A stretch of DNA of 64,000 nt. It comes from Kordia sp965224175 (GTDB lineage: Bacteria; Bacteroidota; Bacteroidia; Flavobacteriales; Flavobacteriaceae). The stretch lies in contig NZ_OZ245041.1 of the NCBI RefSeq assembly GCF_965224175.1, positions 4,526,001 through 4,590,000 on the forward strand, written 5' to 3'. This document shows, piece after piece, positions 25,759 through 34,216 of the stretch (its first letter is position 1; each line of letters begins with the position of its first letter). Position numbers and translations under genes: made by a program. Below the pieces are notes generated by a model. That model searched no databases and was not told where the DNA came from. It saw only the letters and a program-made list of their open reading frames with translations.

Positions 25759-26324
25759 AAAGAAGTGTTATTTTTTAAGGAATATCCTAAAATTAATGCA
25801 ACATTCGATTTAAAATACACGTGATTTATCAGTAAATCATTGTTTTTGCTCAATCCAATACGTGACTTTTTAATTTCAATTCTTCCTATAAAATGAGGAA
25901 TACCACTAGAGTCTATCTCTCTATTTTCTAAATGTAGCATGCCATTTTCTTGTAGTTTAAATGTAAAAGAGTCTTTTTTGATGATTGAATCTTGAATTCG
26001 ATATAAAAAACGGATCTTATCATCAGCTACTATCTTTACGTCAACTTTTACTTTATCAAGAACTATTTCATCTAGAGATTGCCCATTGGTAAGCTCACTT
26101 ATAGTATTATTTTTAGGTTCTTTTAATGGTTGAACTTCTTTGTCAATATTTAACTTAATGTACGAGTCATAGCTCTTCATAGCATATGTTCCTTCTATGT
26201 GTTGAAGTTTTTCTTGTGTGAGCGGAGTCGTTTTATTTTCAATAATTTTCTCAGAAAATGAGGCGCAACTTGAAAATGAAAGTAGCGTGATTAAAATAAT
26301 AACTAAGTACTTTATTTTTTCCAT
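25734..26324 (-). CDS. Lipoprotein of unknown function
   Basis: 196 residues with a lipoprotein signal (LVIILITLLSFSSCA, Cys20). The mature part is beta-rich and polar: HIEGTYAMKSYDSYIKLNID, then DKIRFLYRIQDSIIKKDSFT and LQENGMLHLENREID suggest a lipocalin-like or META-like small barrel, but no family is recognised. The last 25 bp of the reading frame overlap the convergent gene at 24742-25758. Confidence 0.7.
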   Translation of the reverse strand: MEKIKYLVIILITLLSFSSCASFSEKIIENKTTPLTQEKLQHIEGTYAMKSYDSYIKLNIDKEVQPLKEPKNNTISELTNGQSLDEIVLDKVKVDVKIVADDKIRFLYRIQDSIIKKDSFTFKLQENGMLHLENREIDSSGIPHFIGRIEIKKSRIGLSKNNDLLINHVYFKSNVALILGYSLKNNTSFYFKRLSK

Positions 26325-26395
26325 AATTAAGAATTCTATCTAAAATTAATGTATTAATTGCAAGGGTAGTTGTAGTAAGAGCAATTTATTATGTT

Positions 26396-26403
26396 TATTT
26401 TTG
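26396..26403 (+). promoter_or_regulatory. -7 element of the HTH-protein gene
   Basis: TATTTTTG fits TAnnTTTG and TTG occurs at 26370-26372 (23-bp spacer, longer than ideal). It supports translation from the ATG at 26421 rather than the ATG at 26391. Confidence 0.45.
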
Positions 26404-26420
26404 TGAAAATCACAAATAAG

Positions 26421-27383
26421 ATGCAAGAATTCTTTCTCTCTAAACTCAAAGAAACATTGCCCGGAAATGCTTCCTTAATAGAAACTGTTGCTGAGGTATT
26501 GGATATTAGTTATGATGCTGCACACCGACGTACCAGCATGAAAAGTAAGCTTTCCTTAGAAGAAGCGATCAAGTTGTCACGTCATTCCAATATGTCTATT
26601 GATCAATTGTATGAAATAGGATTGCAAAATGTTATTGCTGTTGAAAAAACACAAATCATTTCTTCACAAGAAGATTTAGAAGAATATTTTGAAGCTTCTT
26701 ATGGAAATCTGCAGCAAATTTTGGCAATGAAAGATTCGGAAATTATCTATTCTGCTAAGGATTTGCCTATATTTTATACTTCTTCGGATAATGTTTTGTC
26801 TCGATTTAAAATGTATGTTTGGCTACAATTGTTGAGTGAAGAACAAAAAGTAGTGGCTTTTGAAAACTTTGCGCCATCAGTTTCATTGGTTACAGCCGCT
26901 TCGCGTTTAGGAAAGTTGTATGCAAATTTAAAAGTAACAGAAATTTGGGACATTACAACAATTAATAGTACGCTGAAACAAATTCATTTTTATTACAAAT
27001 CAATGCTTCTCACGGAATCAATGGCGCTGAAATTATGTGAAGATTTAAAAACGTTGGTTGAGATGGTAGAAGATAAAGTTGCGAATGATTCACAATACAA
27101 ACTGTTTTACAATGAATTGCTGCTCATGAATAATACGGTGTTGGTAAAAACGCCTGTGATTAAAACTTTATTTGTTCCGTATACAATTCTATCTTATTAT
27201 AAAACAAGTGATATGGAAACATTAGTAAAGATTGATGAGCATTTAGAACGGCAAATGCGTAACTCTAAATTACTGTCTACTGCAGGGAAAAAAGAACAAC
27301 GCATCTTTTTCAATAAAATGTACAAAAAGATTGATGCCTTATCGTATTTGATTGAAGCGGAAAATGTGTTAGATTTTGAGTGA
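26421..27383 (+). CDS. Helix-turn-helix regulatory protein, unknown targets
   Basis: 320 residues from the ATG at 26421. The N-terminal 60 residues contain a helix-turn-helix-like segment (AEVLDISYDAAHRRTSMKSK, then LSLEEAIKLSRHSNMSIDQL) similar to XRE/BetR-like domains. The remaining 250 residues are helical, without recognised domains, and could bind a ligand or partner. Proteins of this layout are common single-gene regulators in Bacteroidota. The neighbouring lipoprotein is divergent and a possible target. Confidence 0.7.
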   Translation: MQEFFLSKLKETLPGNASLIETVAEVLDISYDAAHRRTSMKSKLSLEEAIKLSRHSNMSIDQLYEIGLQNVIAVEKTQIISSQEDLEEYFEASYGNLQQILAMKDSEIIYSAKDLPIFYTSSDNVLSRFKMYVWLQLLSEEQKVVAFENFAPSVSLVTAASRLGKLYANLKVTEIWDITTINSTLKQIHFYYKSMLLTESMALKLCEDLKTLVEMVEDKVANDSQYKLFYNELLLMNNTVLVKTPVIKTLFVPYTILSYYKTSDMETLVKIDEHLERQMRNSKLLSTAGKKEQRIFFNKMYKKIDALSYLIEAENVLDFE

Positions 27384-27447
27384 TTAGATCTGCTAGATGT
27401 ACTTAACTATTTCATCTAGAGCATTGAGTAGAGTCGAAATGCAAATA

Positions 27448-27834
27448 TTAGTTCAACGCAAATGGAGCACTTAGCTTAAACGTAGGAATAAAAACTCTAA
27501 ACTTCTTTGTGGTTGTGAAATTTACCATATTATAATGTCCACGCATGGCGCCAATAGGAGAAGATAGTAAACAACCAGATTGGTATGTGTGAGATTCTCC
27601 AGGTTTTAACACAGGTTTCTTTCCAATAACGCCTTCACCATCAACAATTTCAATACTATTTAAAGCGTCAAAAATTTGCCAGTGTCTAGATGTTAATTGA
27701 ACAGAATCTTTACTTTGATTTTCAATAGTGATTTGATAACCAAAAGCAAAATGCATCTTATAGTTTTTGAAGAATGTACCTTCAAAACTAGTCTCTACGG
27801 AAATTTTTATGCCTCTGGTTACTTGTTGAATCAT
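27448..27834 (-). CDS. apaG: ApaG-domain protein
   Basis: 128 residues from the ATG at 27834 (MIQQVTRGIKISVETSFEG, the usual family start); an ATG two codons upstream is less likely. The FN3-like ApaG fold is clear from FAFGYQITIENQSKDSVQL, SRHWQIFDA, GVIGKKPVLKPGESHTYQSG and GAMRGHYNMV. ApaG was linked to Co2+/Mg2+ tolerance in enterobacteria; its biochemical role is not settled. Next to the Plug gene on the same strand, but 120 bp apart and probably separately expressed. Confidence 0.93.
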   Translation of the reverse strand: MIQQVTRGIKISVETSFEGTFFKNYKMHFAFGYQITIENQSKDSVQLTSRHWQIFDALNSIEIVDGEGVIGKKPVLKPGESHTYQSGCLLSSPIGAMRGHYNMVNFTTTKKFRVFIPTFKLSAPFALN

Positions 27835-27954
27835 TTGCAATTTTTATTGGATTGTAGTTGTTTAACCAAATACAATACACTCAAAAATACGAATTTTCTA
27901 TATACTTTCTTAAAACACGTTAAAATTTTAACGATTTTTGGCAAAAATGACCTT

Positions 27955-29214
27955 TTAATTCTTGATTACACTAGAATTTGTAGTGCCAATTCCTATAATA
28001 CTATCGTATATTTCGCCAAACTTTCTAAAATAAACGATGATTAAATAATCATTTTCAGTTTCAAAATTAGAGCCGCTAATTTTTGTAGTATCTACTTCGC
28101 CTTTATCATTTACAACAACATACTTGTAATTATAAAATCCTTGTTTCAGCAGAAGTTGTGCTTCATACAAATCGGTTTCTTCGTTGTAAAACAATTGATT
28201 TTCTTCGCTGATGGCATAATTATTAAAACGACCTTGCACATATACTTTACTGCCAGTTAAATTCATATAATTAGATAAAGAAAAATGAATCATAGCATAA
28301 TCAGCTTCAATGGAAGGATCTGTTCCTTGTATTGTGTTGATTAAAAAATCGCCATTAATATCTGGGTTAAATGTATACGGATCAACTGTACGTGTAGCAT
28401 TTGTATGAAGGTAATTTTGATAAACATCTTTTAGTTCAATACTTGCAATACTTACATTTCCACCTCGAATTTCTTTGTTGTCAAAATTAAAATATTCGTT
28501 TCCTCCAGGAAAACTTGTTTCAGTATTATAGCGATACATAAGTTTAGAACCGAGTGTATATTGAGGTTTTATATTAGTGATAGCGGTTTTCCAGTTGTAA
28601 TTCTGTAAAATGGCAATCTTTACTTCACGTTCAGGATTTCGCAATAACATGTTTGGAGAATTGATCTCAAATTGAATCAACTGATTTTGCTGAATCGTAT
28701 TTAAATCGCGTGTTCTGTGTACAGCTGCGCCAACATTAACAGAATTTTGATATACAATAAACTTTCTAGAAAACATCAATTCATCTTCGTCATTATATAT
28801 AGAAAGCATATAATTTCCTGTTAGTAAAAGTGTCGTTAAATTATTTGGAATCGTCAGACGATAATTAGAATACAATTGTAATGTATTGAATGAATTTTCA
28901 TAATTGATAATACGTTGGTTGTCAAAACCTCTTAAATATTGTGCTTTCGCTAAATTAGAACGTGTCCAATCATAATTACAATGCACAATCTTGTAGTAAT
29001 AATCAGCTTCATCTCCATTAATGTCATCAAAAGTAATATTTAATGGTTCGCCTAATTGTAATACAGGAAATTGATCTCCGTCATTTGTGCCGGCTAATTC
29101 AATACTTTTAATATAGTATGGAGGATCAACTTCTTCTAAAGGCTTGTTTTGTGCTTGTAAAGAAAAGTTTACAAAAGTCAAAAATGTGAAAATTTGAAAA
29201 ATGCGAAGCTTCAT
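27955..29214 (-). CDS. Type IX secretion system Plug protein (DUF5103)
   Basis: 419 residues from the ATG at 29214, which begins a signal peptide (LRIFQIFTFLTFVNFSLQAQ). The mature protein is beta-rich and matches DUF5103: DGDQFPVLQLGEPLNITFDD, NGDEADYYYKIVHCNYDWTRS and NVSIASIELKDVYQNYLH are typical segments. The family member in Flavobacterium johnsoniae closes the periplasmic side of the SprA translocon in its resting state. With PorT this is the second T9SS component in the window, and the cargo cluster at 46640-53665 needs this pathway. Confidence 0.85.
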   Translation of the reverse strand: MKLRIFQIFTFLTFVNFSLQAQNKPLEEVDPPYYIKSIELAGTNDGDQFPVLQLGEPLNITFDDINGDEADYYYKIVHCNYDWTRSNLAKAQYLRGFDNQRIINYENSFNTLQLYSNYRLTIPNNLTTLLLTGNYMLSIYNDEDELMFSRKFIVYQNSVNVGAAVHRTRDLNTIQQNQLIQFEINSPNMLLRNPEREVKIAILQNYNWKTAITNIKPQYTLGSKLMYRYNTETSFPGGNEYFNFDNKEIRGGNVSIASIELKDVYQNYLHTNATRTVDPYTFNPDINGDFLINTIQGTDPSIEADYAMIHFSLSNYMNLTGSKVYVQGRFNNYAISEENQLFYNEETDLYEAQLLLKQGFYNYKYVVVNDKGEVDTTKISGSNFETENDYLIIVYFRKFGEIYDSIIGIGTTNSSVIKN

Positions 29215-29368
29215 TCGTTTAGATTTTTTGTAAAGATACGCAAAATGCATGCCCAAACGAGATTCTATGCTTTCTCAGAAGAAAACATGGTGCTAAAATA
29301 TTAATTTAGAATCAGTATAAATAAATTTTATAGTTATCTATTGGCTTTTAGTTGAGTGTATAAATGCT

Positions 29369-29376
29369 TAAATTTG
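29369..29376 (+). promoter_or_regulatory. -7 element of the nqr operon
   Basis: TAAATTTG, a perfect TAnnTTTG, 30 bp before the nqrA ATG at 29406. It lies downstream of the longer-frame ATG at 29364, which settles the start. Confidence 0.6.
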
Positions 29377-29405
29377 CACGTTTTTTAGAAAAAAAATCCA
29401 TAACT

Positions 29406-30755
29406 ATGTCAAAAGACATTCGCATAAAAAAAGGCTTAGATATTAAGCTTGTTGGCGAAGCAGAAAAAACTACTATTGCTGCCAAAGCAAGTAGTCATTA
29501 TGCGATAAAGCCAAAAGATTTTCACAGTGTTATTCCTAAACTATTAGTGAAAGTCGGTCACAAAATTAAAGCCGGTCAGGCACTATTCCATTCTAAATCA
29601 GACGAGACTTTATTATTTCCTTCTCCAGTAAGTGGAGAAATTTCAGAGATTGTTCGTGGAGCAAAACGTAAAATTTTAGAAATTAGAATTTTAGCAGATG
29701 CTACGCAAACACATCATGATTTCGGAAAGAAAGATGTAGCAAAAATGTCAGGTGAAGAAGTGAAAGCACATTTGCTTTCTACAGGTTGTTGGCCATTTAT
29801 CAAACAACGTCCCTATGATGTAATTGCAAATCCAGCAAATTCGCCAAAAGCAATTTTTGTTTCAGGTCACAACAGTGCACCTTTAGCTGCTGATTTAGAT
29901 TACGTGTTAGCAGGAAAAGAAGCAGAATTGACTGCTGCGTTGACAGCTTTAACAAAACTTACAGAAGGAAGTGTTCATGTAGTAACAAAGAAAGGCGGAA
30001 ATTCTCCGTTGGCAAATGTTTCTGGAACAAGTTCTCATACAGTTTCTGGACCGCATCCAGCAGGAAATGTTGGAACACACATCAACAAAATCGATCCTGT
30101 AAATAAAGGAGAGACTGTTTGGACAGTTTCAGCTCAAGATTTAGTAATTATCGGGGAAATTTTACTTACAGGTAAATTCAACGCTACTAGAATTGTTGCT
30201 GTAACAGGTTCACAAATCACTAATCCACAATATGTGACGGCAATTGCTGGAGCAAACTTGAAAGATGTTACTGCGGGTAATATTAACCTAGATAACACAA
30301 GAGTTATCAGTGGTGATGTTTTATCAGGGAAACAAGAAGGTGCAGAAGGAACGTTAGGATATTACGATAATCAAATTACGGCAATTCCAGAAGGTGATGA
30401 TTACGAATTCTTCGGATGGAATAAACCAATCTTCAATAAAGTAAGTACCTCAAGAGCACTTACATTTTCTTGGTTAAAGCCAAATAAAAAATACGATCTA
30501 AATACAAATACGAATGGTGAACATCGTGCTTTTGTAACTACTGGAACTTATGAAGAAGTATTTCCATTAGATATTTATCCAATGCAAACTTTAAAAGCTT
30601 GTATGTATAAAGATTTAGATGAGATGGAAGCTTTAGGAATGTATGAAGTTGCTCCTGAAGATTTTGCATTGACAGAATTTGTGTGTGTGTCAAAGCAACC
30701 ACATCAAAAGATTATCAGAGAAGGTTTAGACTTAATGCTTAAAGAAATAGGATAA
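29406..30755 (+). CDS. nqrA: Na+-translocating NADH:quinone reductase subunit A
   Basis: 449 residues from the ATG at 29406 (MSKDIRIKKGLDIKLVGEAE). A biotinyl-lipoyl-like N-terminal part (KVGHKIKAGQALFHSKSDET, FPSPVSGEISEIVRG) and an SLBB-like region further on are characteristic. NqrA is the peripheral cytoplasmic subunit close to the quinone site. First gene of nqrABCDEF, which couples NADH oxidation and menaquinone reduction to sodium export and is typical of marine bacteria. Confidence 0.97.
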   Translation: MSKDIRIKKGLDIKLVGEAEKTTIAAKASSHYAIKPKDFHSVIPKLLVKVGHKIKAGQALFHSKSDETLLFPSPVSGEISEIVRGAKRKILEIRILADATQTHHDFGKKDVAKMSGEEVKAHLLSTGCWPFIKQRPYDVIANPANSPKAIFVSGHNSAPLAADLDYVLAGKEAELTAALTALTKLTEGSVHVVTKKGGNSPLANVSGTSSHTVSGPHPAGNVGTHINKIDPVNKGETVWTVSAQDLVIIGEILLTGKFNATRIVAVTGSQITNPQYVTAIAGANLKDVTAGNINLDNTRVISGDVLSGKQEGAEGTLGYYDNQITAIPEGDDYEFFGWNKPIFNKVSTSRALTFSWLKPNKKYDLNTNTNGEHRAFVTTGTYEEVFPLDIYPMQTLKACMYKDLDEMEALGMYEVAPEDFALTEFVCVSKQPHQKIIREGLDLMLKEIG

Positions 30756-30759
30756 CGCT

Positions 30760-31986
30760 ATGAGCTTAAAAAGTAAATTACATAATATAAAAGAGAAGTA
30801 TAAAGGAAAAAAGATGGCGCCTGCATTTAATGCATTGCACACATTTTTATACTTACCTAACGAAACTACGCACAATGGAACGCACATTAAAGCTGCTGAC
30901 GATTTAAAGCGTACAATGAACACTGTAATCATGGCTTTAGTTCCATGTTTAATTTATGGAATGTTCAATGCAGGTTACCAACATTATTTAGCTACAGGAG
31001 CTATTGAAGCAGCTAATGGATTTTTAGGAGCTTCTTTCTGGACACTAGATAATTTAATTCTTGGAGCTTGGCAAATATTACCTTTAGTAATTGTTTCTTA
31101 TGGTGTCGGATTGGCTGTTGAATTTTTATTTGCAGTCATAAAAGGACACGAGGTAGAAGAAGGATACTTAGTAACAGGTATGTTAGTTCCTTTAATTGTT
31201 CCAGTTGATATTCCATTATGGATGTTGGCAGTAGCTGTAATTTTTGGTGTTGTCATCGGAAAAGAAGTTTTTGGAGGAACAGGAATGAATATCTTAAATC
31301 CAGCATTGACTATTAGAGCCTTTTTATTCTTTGCATATCCAACGTGGATGTCTGGAGATAAAGTTTGGGTTCATGGTGCTGTTGAAAGAGCAAATCAAAT
31401 TGCTGCGGGACAAAATGTAGATGCAATCTCAGGAGAGACACTTTTAGGAGCATACGCGCAAAACAGTTCGCTTCCGGGAATAGATACTTGGGATATGTTC
31501 TGGGGATTAATTCCAGGTTCTGTTGGTGAAACCTCTAAATTCTTAATTATCATTGGAGCATTATTCTTAATCTTTACAAAAGTAGGAAGCTGGAGAATCA
31601 TGTTGAGTACTGTAATTGGAGCGTTGACAATGGGATTAATCTTCAACGGAGTTGTAGATGCAGGAGTTGTAACTGAATCAAGTAAATTCTTTGGATTAAT
31701 GAGTGTTCCTTTCTGGCAACATTTAATCATTGGAAGTATACTTTTTGGAGCTGTTTACATGGCAACAGACCCAGTAACTGCTGCACAAACAAACAAAGGG
31801 AAATGGATTTATGGTTTCTTAATTGGTTTCATCTCAATTATGATTCGTGTATTCAATCCAGCATATCCAGAAGGTGTATTCTTAGCAATTCTATTAATGA
31901 ATGTATTTGCACCAACAATTGATCACTATGTGGTTCAAGGAAATGTGAAGAAAAGAATGAAACGTCTAAAAGTAAAAACAGCTTAA
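30760..31986 (+). CDS. nqrB: Na+-translocating NADH:quinone reductase subunit B
   Basis: 408 residues with about ten transmembrane helices and the RnfD-like fold (GMLVPLIVPVDIPLWMLAVA, GGTGMNILNPALTIRAFLFF). NqrB holds the covalent FMN linked through a phosphodiester to a threonine; the site here is DAISGETLLG, Thr227. The family consensus has Ala where Glu226 stands. It also carries riboflavin and forms part of the sodium path. Follows nqrA by 4 bp. Confidence 0.97.
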   Translation: MSLKSKLHNIKEKYKGKKMAPAFNALHTFLYLPNETTHNGTHIKAADDLKRTMNTVIMALVPCLIYGMFNAGYQHYLATGAIEAANGFLGASFWTLDNLILGAWQILPLVIVSYGVGLAVEFLFAVIKGHEVEEGYLVTGMLVPLIVPVDIPLWMLAVAVIFGVVIGKEVFGGTGMNILNPALTIRAFLFFAYPTWMSGDKVWVHGAVERANQIAAGQNVDAISGETLLGAYAQNSSLPGIDTWDMFWGLIPGSVGETSKFLIIIGALFLIFTKVGSWRIMLSTVIGALTMGLIFNGVVDAGVVTESSKFFGLMSVPFWQHLIIGSILFGAVYMATDPVTAAQTNKGKWIYGFLIGFISIMIRVFNPAYPEGVFLAILLMNVFAPTIDHYVVQGNVKKRMKRLKVKTA

Positions 31987-31988
31987 CG

Positions 31989-32783
31989 ATGGAAAAGAGA
32001 ACAGATAAAAACTCATATACCGTAATATTCGCGATTGGAATGGTATTGATCGTAGGTGCATTGCTTGCATATTTAGCATCAGCATTAAAACCAATGATTA
32101 CTGAAAATCAGCGTTTAGAAAAGCAGCAAAATATTTTGTATGCGATGGGAATTAATAATAACACACCAGGAGCAGCTACTTTTATTTCTACAAAAGAAGC
32201 GCCTGCAAAGTTTGATAAATACATCACTGATCAAGTTGTTTTAGAAGTAGTAGACGGAAAAATAGTTAGTCAGCTTTCAAGAAGTGAATACAAAGAGAAA
32301 AATGGAGGTCAAGAACCATATTTAATCGATGTAAAAAAACAACAAGCATACGCTAAAGCTGGAAAAAATAGAAAACTTCCATTATTTGTAGGAGAAAAAG
32401 AAGGGAAGAAATTCTACATCGCTCCAATCAGAGGAAAAGGACTTTGGGATGCTATTTGGGGATATGTAGCCATGGATGAAAATATGGTAGTACAAGGAGC
32501 TTATTTTGATCACAAAGGAGAAACACCTGGACTTGGAGCAAATATCAAGCAACGTTACTTCATGGACGATTTCAATGGAGAACACTTATTGAATGACGCA
32601 GGAGTATTCAAAGGAATTACAATTTCAAAAACGAATGCTGATCCAACAAATAAGGATAAAAAAGATTATGAAATTGATGCTATCGCAGGAGCAACAATTA
32701 CAGGAGATGGAGTTACAGCAATGATCAAAAAAGATTTAAAGTTGTATGTGCCTTTTTTCAAAAACTTAAAAAACAAACAATAA
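31989..32783 (+). CDS. nqrC: Na+-translocating NADH:quinone reductase subunit C
   Basis: 264 residues, one N-terminal transmembrane helix (TVIFAIGMVLIVGALLAYLA) and a periplasmic FMN-binding domain. The flavinylation motif DAIAGATITGDGV places FMN on Thr236, loaded by ApbE, which is encoded downstream at 39023. PIRGKGLWDAIWGYVAMDEN and DHKGETPGLGANI are family hallmarks. Spaced 2 bp from nqrB. Confidence 0.97.
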   Translation: MEKRTDKNSYTVIFAIGMVLIVGALLAYLASALKPMITENQRLEKQQNILYAMGINNNTPGAATFISTKEAPAKFDKYITDQVVLEVVDGKIVSQLSRSEYKEKNGGQEPYLIDVKKQQAYAKAGKNRKLPLFVGEKEGKKFYIAPIRGKGLWDAIWGYVAMDENMVVQGAYFDHKGETPGLGANIKQRYFMDDFNGEHLLNDAGVFKGITISKTNADPTNKDKKDYEIDAIAGATITGDGVTAMIKKDLKLYVPFFKNLKNKQ

Positions 32784-32786
32784 ATC

Positions 32787-33419
32787 ATGGGAAAAGATAG
32801 TAGATTAATATTAGACCCATTAGCAGATAATAACCCGATTACAATTCAGGTATTAGGAATCTGTTCAGCATTAGCAATTACAGCAGAACTTGAAGCTTCT
32901 ATTGTAATGTCTATATCTGTGTTATTTGTATTAGGAGTTGGAAACGTAGTAATCTCATTAATGCGAAATATCATTCCATCAAAAATTAGAATTATTGTAC
33001 AGCTTATTGTAGTTGCAACTTTAGTAATTATTGTGGATTTAGTACTGAAAGCTTTTGCTTATGAATTGAGTAAAACACTATCTGTATTCGTCGGATTAAT
33101 TATTACAAACTGTATCATCATGGGACGTTTTGAAGCTTTCGCTTTAGGAAATGGACCTTGGCGTTCTTTCCTTGACGGAATTGGAAACTCATTAGGATAT
33201 GCAGTTATCTTAATTATTGTAGGATTCTTTAGAGAATTATTAGGTTCAGGAACTTTATTAGGAATTAAAATACTTGGTGATCCAGTTGCGAAAACAGGAT
33301 TATATGCTTACGGATATGAAAATAACGGATTCATGTTATTATCACCAATGGCATTAATTGTAGTTGGAATCATTATTTGGGTACAACGTTCAAGAAATAA
33401 AGCTTTAATAGAAGACTAA
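32787..33419 (+). CDS. nqrD: Na+-translocating NADH:quinone reductase subunit D
   Basis: 210 residues, six transmembrane helices. Cys26 (VLGICSALA) and Cys109 (LIITNCIIMGRFEAFA) correspond to the conserved cysteines that, with those of NqrE, hold the intramembrane iron-sulfur centre. Paralogous to NqrE and inserted in inverted topology. The gap to nqrE (76 bp) is the only sizeable one inside the operon. Confidence 0.96.
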   Translation: MGKDSRLILDPLADNNPITIQVLGICSALAITAELEASIVMSISVLFVLGVGNVVISLMRNIIPSKIRIIVQLIVVATLVIIVDLVLKAFAYELSKTLSVFVGLIITNCIIMGRFEAFALGNGPWRSFLDGIGNSLGYAVILIIVGFFRELLGSGTLLGIKILGDPVAKTGLYAYGYENNGFMLLSPMALIVVGIIIWVQRSRNKALIED

Positions 33420-33448
33420 AAAATAGTAGTGAGACGTTAGTCACGAGA

Positions 33449-33464
33449 ATTGAGAATTCTCAAT
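33449..33464. repeat. Perfect 16-bp palindrome in the nqrD-nqrE gap
   Basis: ATTGAGAATTCTCAAT is fully self-complementary. It lies inside a 76-bp spacer rich in ACTCAA/ACTCAAT words, ending about 30 bp before the nqrE ATG. It could form an mRNA hairpin that separates nqrD and nqrE translation, or be a remnant of an intergenic repeat. Confidence 0.5.
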
Positions 33465-33495
33465 GCTAATTACTCAAAACTCAATACTAAAAAAT

Positions 33496-34215
33496 ATGGA
33501 ACATATAGAATTATTTTTCAAATCAATATTTATAGATAACATGGTATTTGCTACGTTCTTAGGAATGTGTTCTTACTTAGCTGTATCTAAAAAAGTAACC
33601 ACAGCCGTTGGACTTGGTGCCGCAGTTATTTTCGTACTTGCGATTACCGTGCCTTTAAACTGGTTGTTGGATCAGTACATATTACAACCAGGAGCTTTAT
33701 CTTGGTTAGGAGCAGAATACATAGATTATGACTTAAGTTTCTTATCATTTATCATGTTTATTGCAACTATTGCAACGATGGTACAGTTGGTAGAAATTAT
33801 CGTAGAGAAGTTCTCTCCGTCATTATACAATTCATTAGGTATCTTCTTGCCATTAATCGCGGTAAACTGTGCGATTTTAGGAGGTTCATTATTCATGCAA
33901 TCAAGAGAAATTGCAACCTTAGGTTTAGCTACTACTTATGGAGTTGGTTCTGGAATCGGATGGTTCTTAGCAATTTTAGCAATTGCAGCTATTCGTGAAA
34001 AAATCAGATACTCTGACGTACCTGCACCATTAAGAGGTTTAGGAATTACATTTATCATCACTGGTTTAATGGCTATCGGATTTATGAGTTTTGGAGGAAT
34101 GTTAACTGGTGGAGATGAAGAAGGAGATAAGAAAAAGAAAACAGCTCAGATCGAAACTGTACAAGACAAGAGTACTACAAATGAAATCGCTAACAATACA
34201 AAAGTAATTGATTAA
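33496..34215 (+). CDS. nqrE: Na+-translocating NADH:quinone reductase subunit E
   Basis: 239 residues from the ATG at 33496 (MEHIELFFKSIFIDNM, the family start); an upstream in-frame ATG at 33463 lies in the spacer palindrome and is not credible. Six transmembrane helices; Cys25 and Cys125 are the conserved cysteine ligands. About 40 polar residues follow the last helix (GGDEEGDKKKKTAQIETVQD and on), making it longer than the roughly 200-residue Vibrio protein. Confidence 0.96.
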   Translation: MEHIELFFKSIFIDNMVFATFLGMCSYLAVSKKVTTAVGLGAAVIFVLAITVPLNWLLDQYILQPGALSWLGAEYIDYDLSFLSFIMFIATIATMVQLVEIIVEKFSPSLYNSLGIFLPLIAVNCAILGGSLFMQSREIATLGLATTYGVGSGIGWFLAILAIAAIREKIRYSDVPAPLRGLGITFIITGLMAIGFMSFGGMLTGGDEEGDKKKKTAQIETVQDKSTTNEIANNTKVID

Positions 34216-34216
34216 T

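Noticed and set aside
27390..27442. Hairpin CTAGATG/CATCTAG plus a degenerate GCATT...AATGC palindrome between the HTH gene and apaG
   Set aside because: It may be the decayed trace of a common flavobacterial palindrome or a weak terminator, but the pairing is too poor to call.
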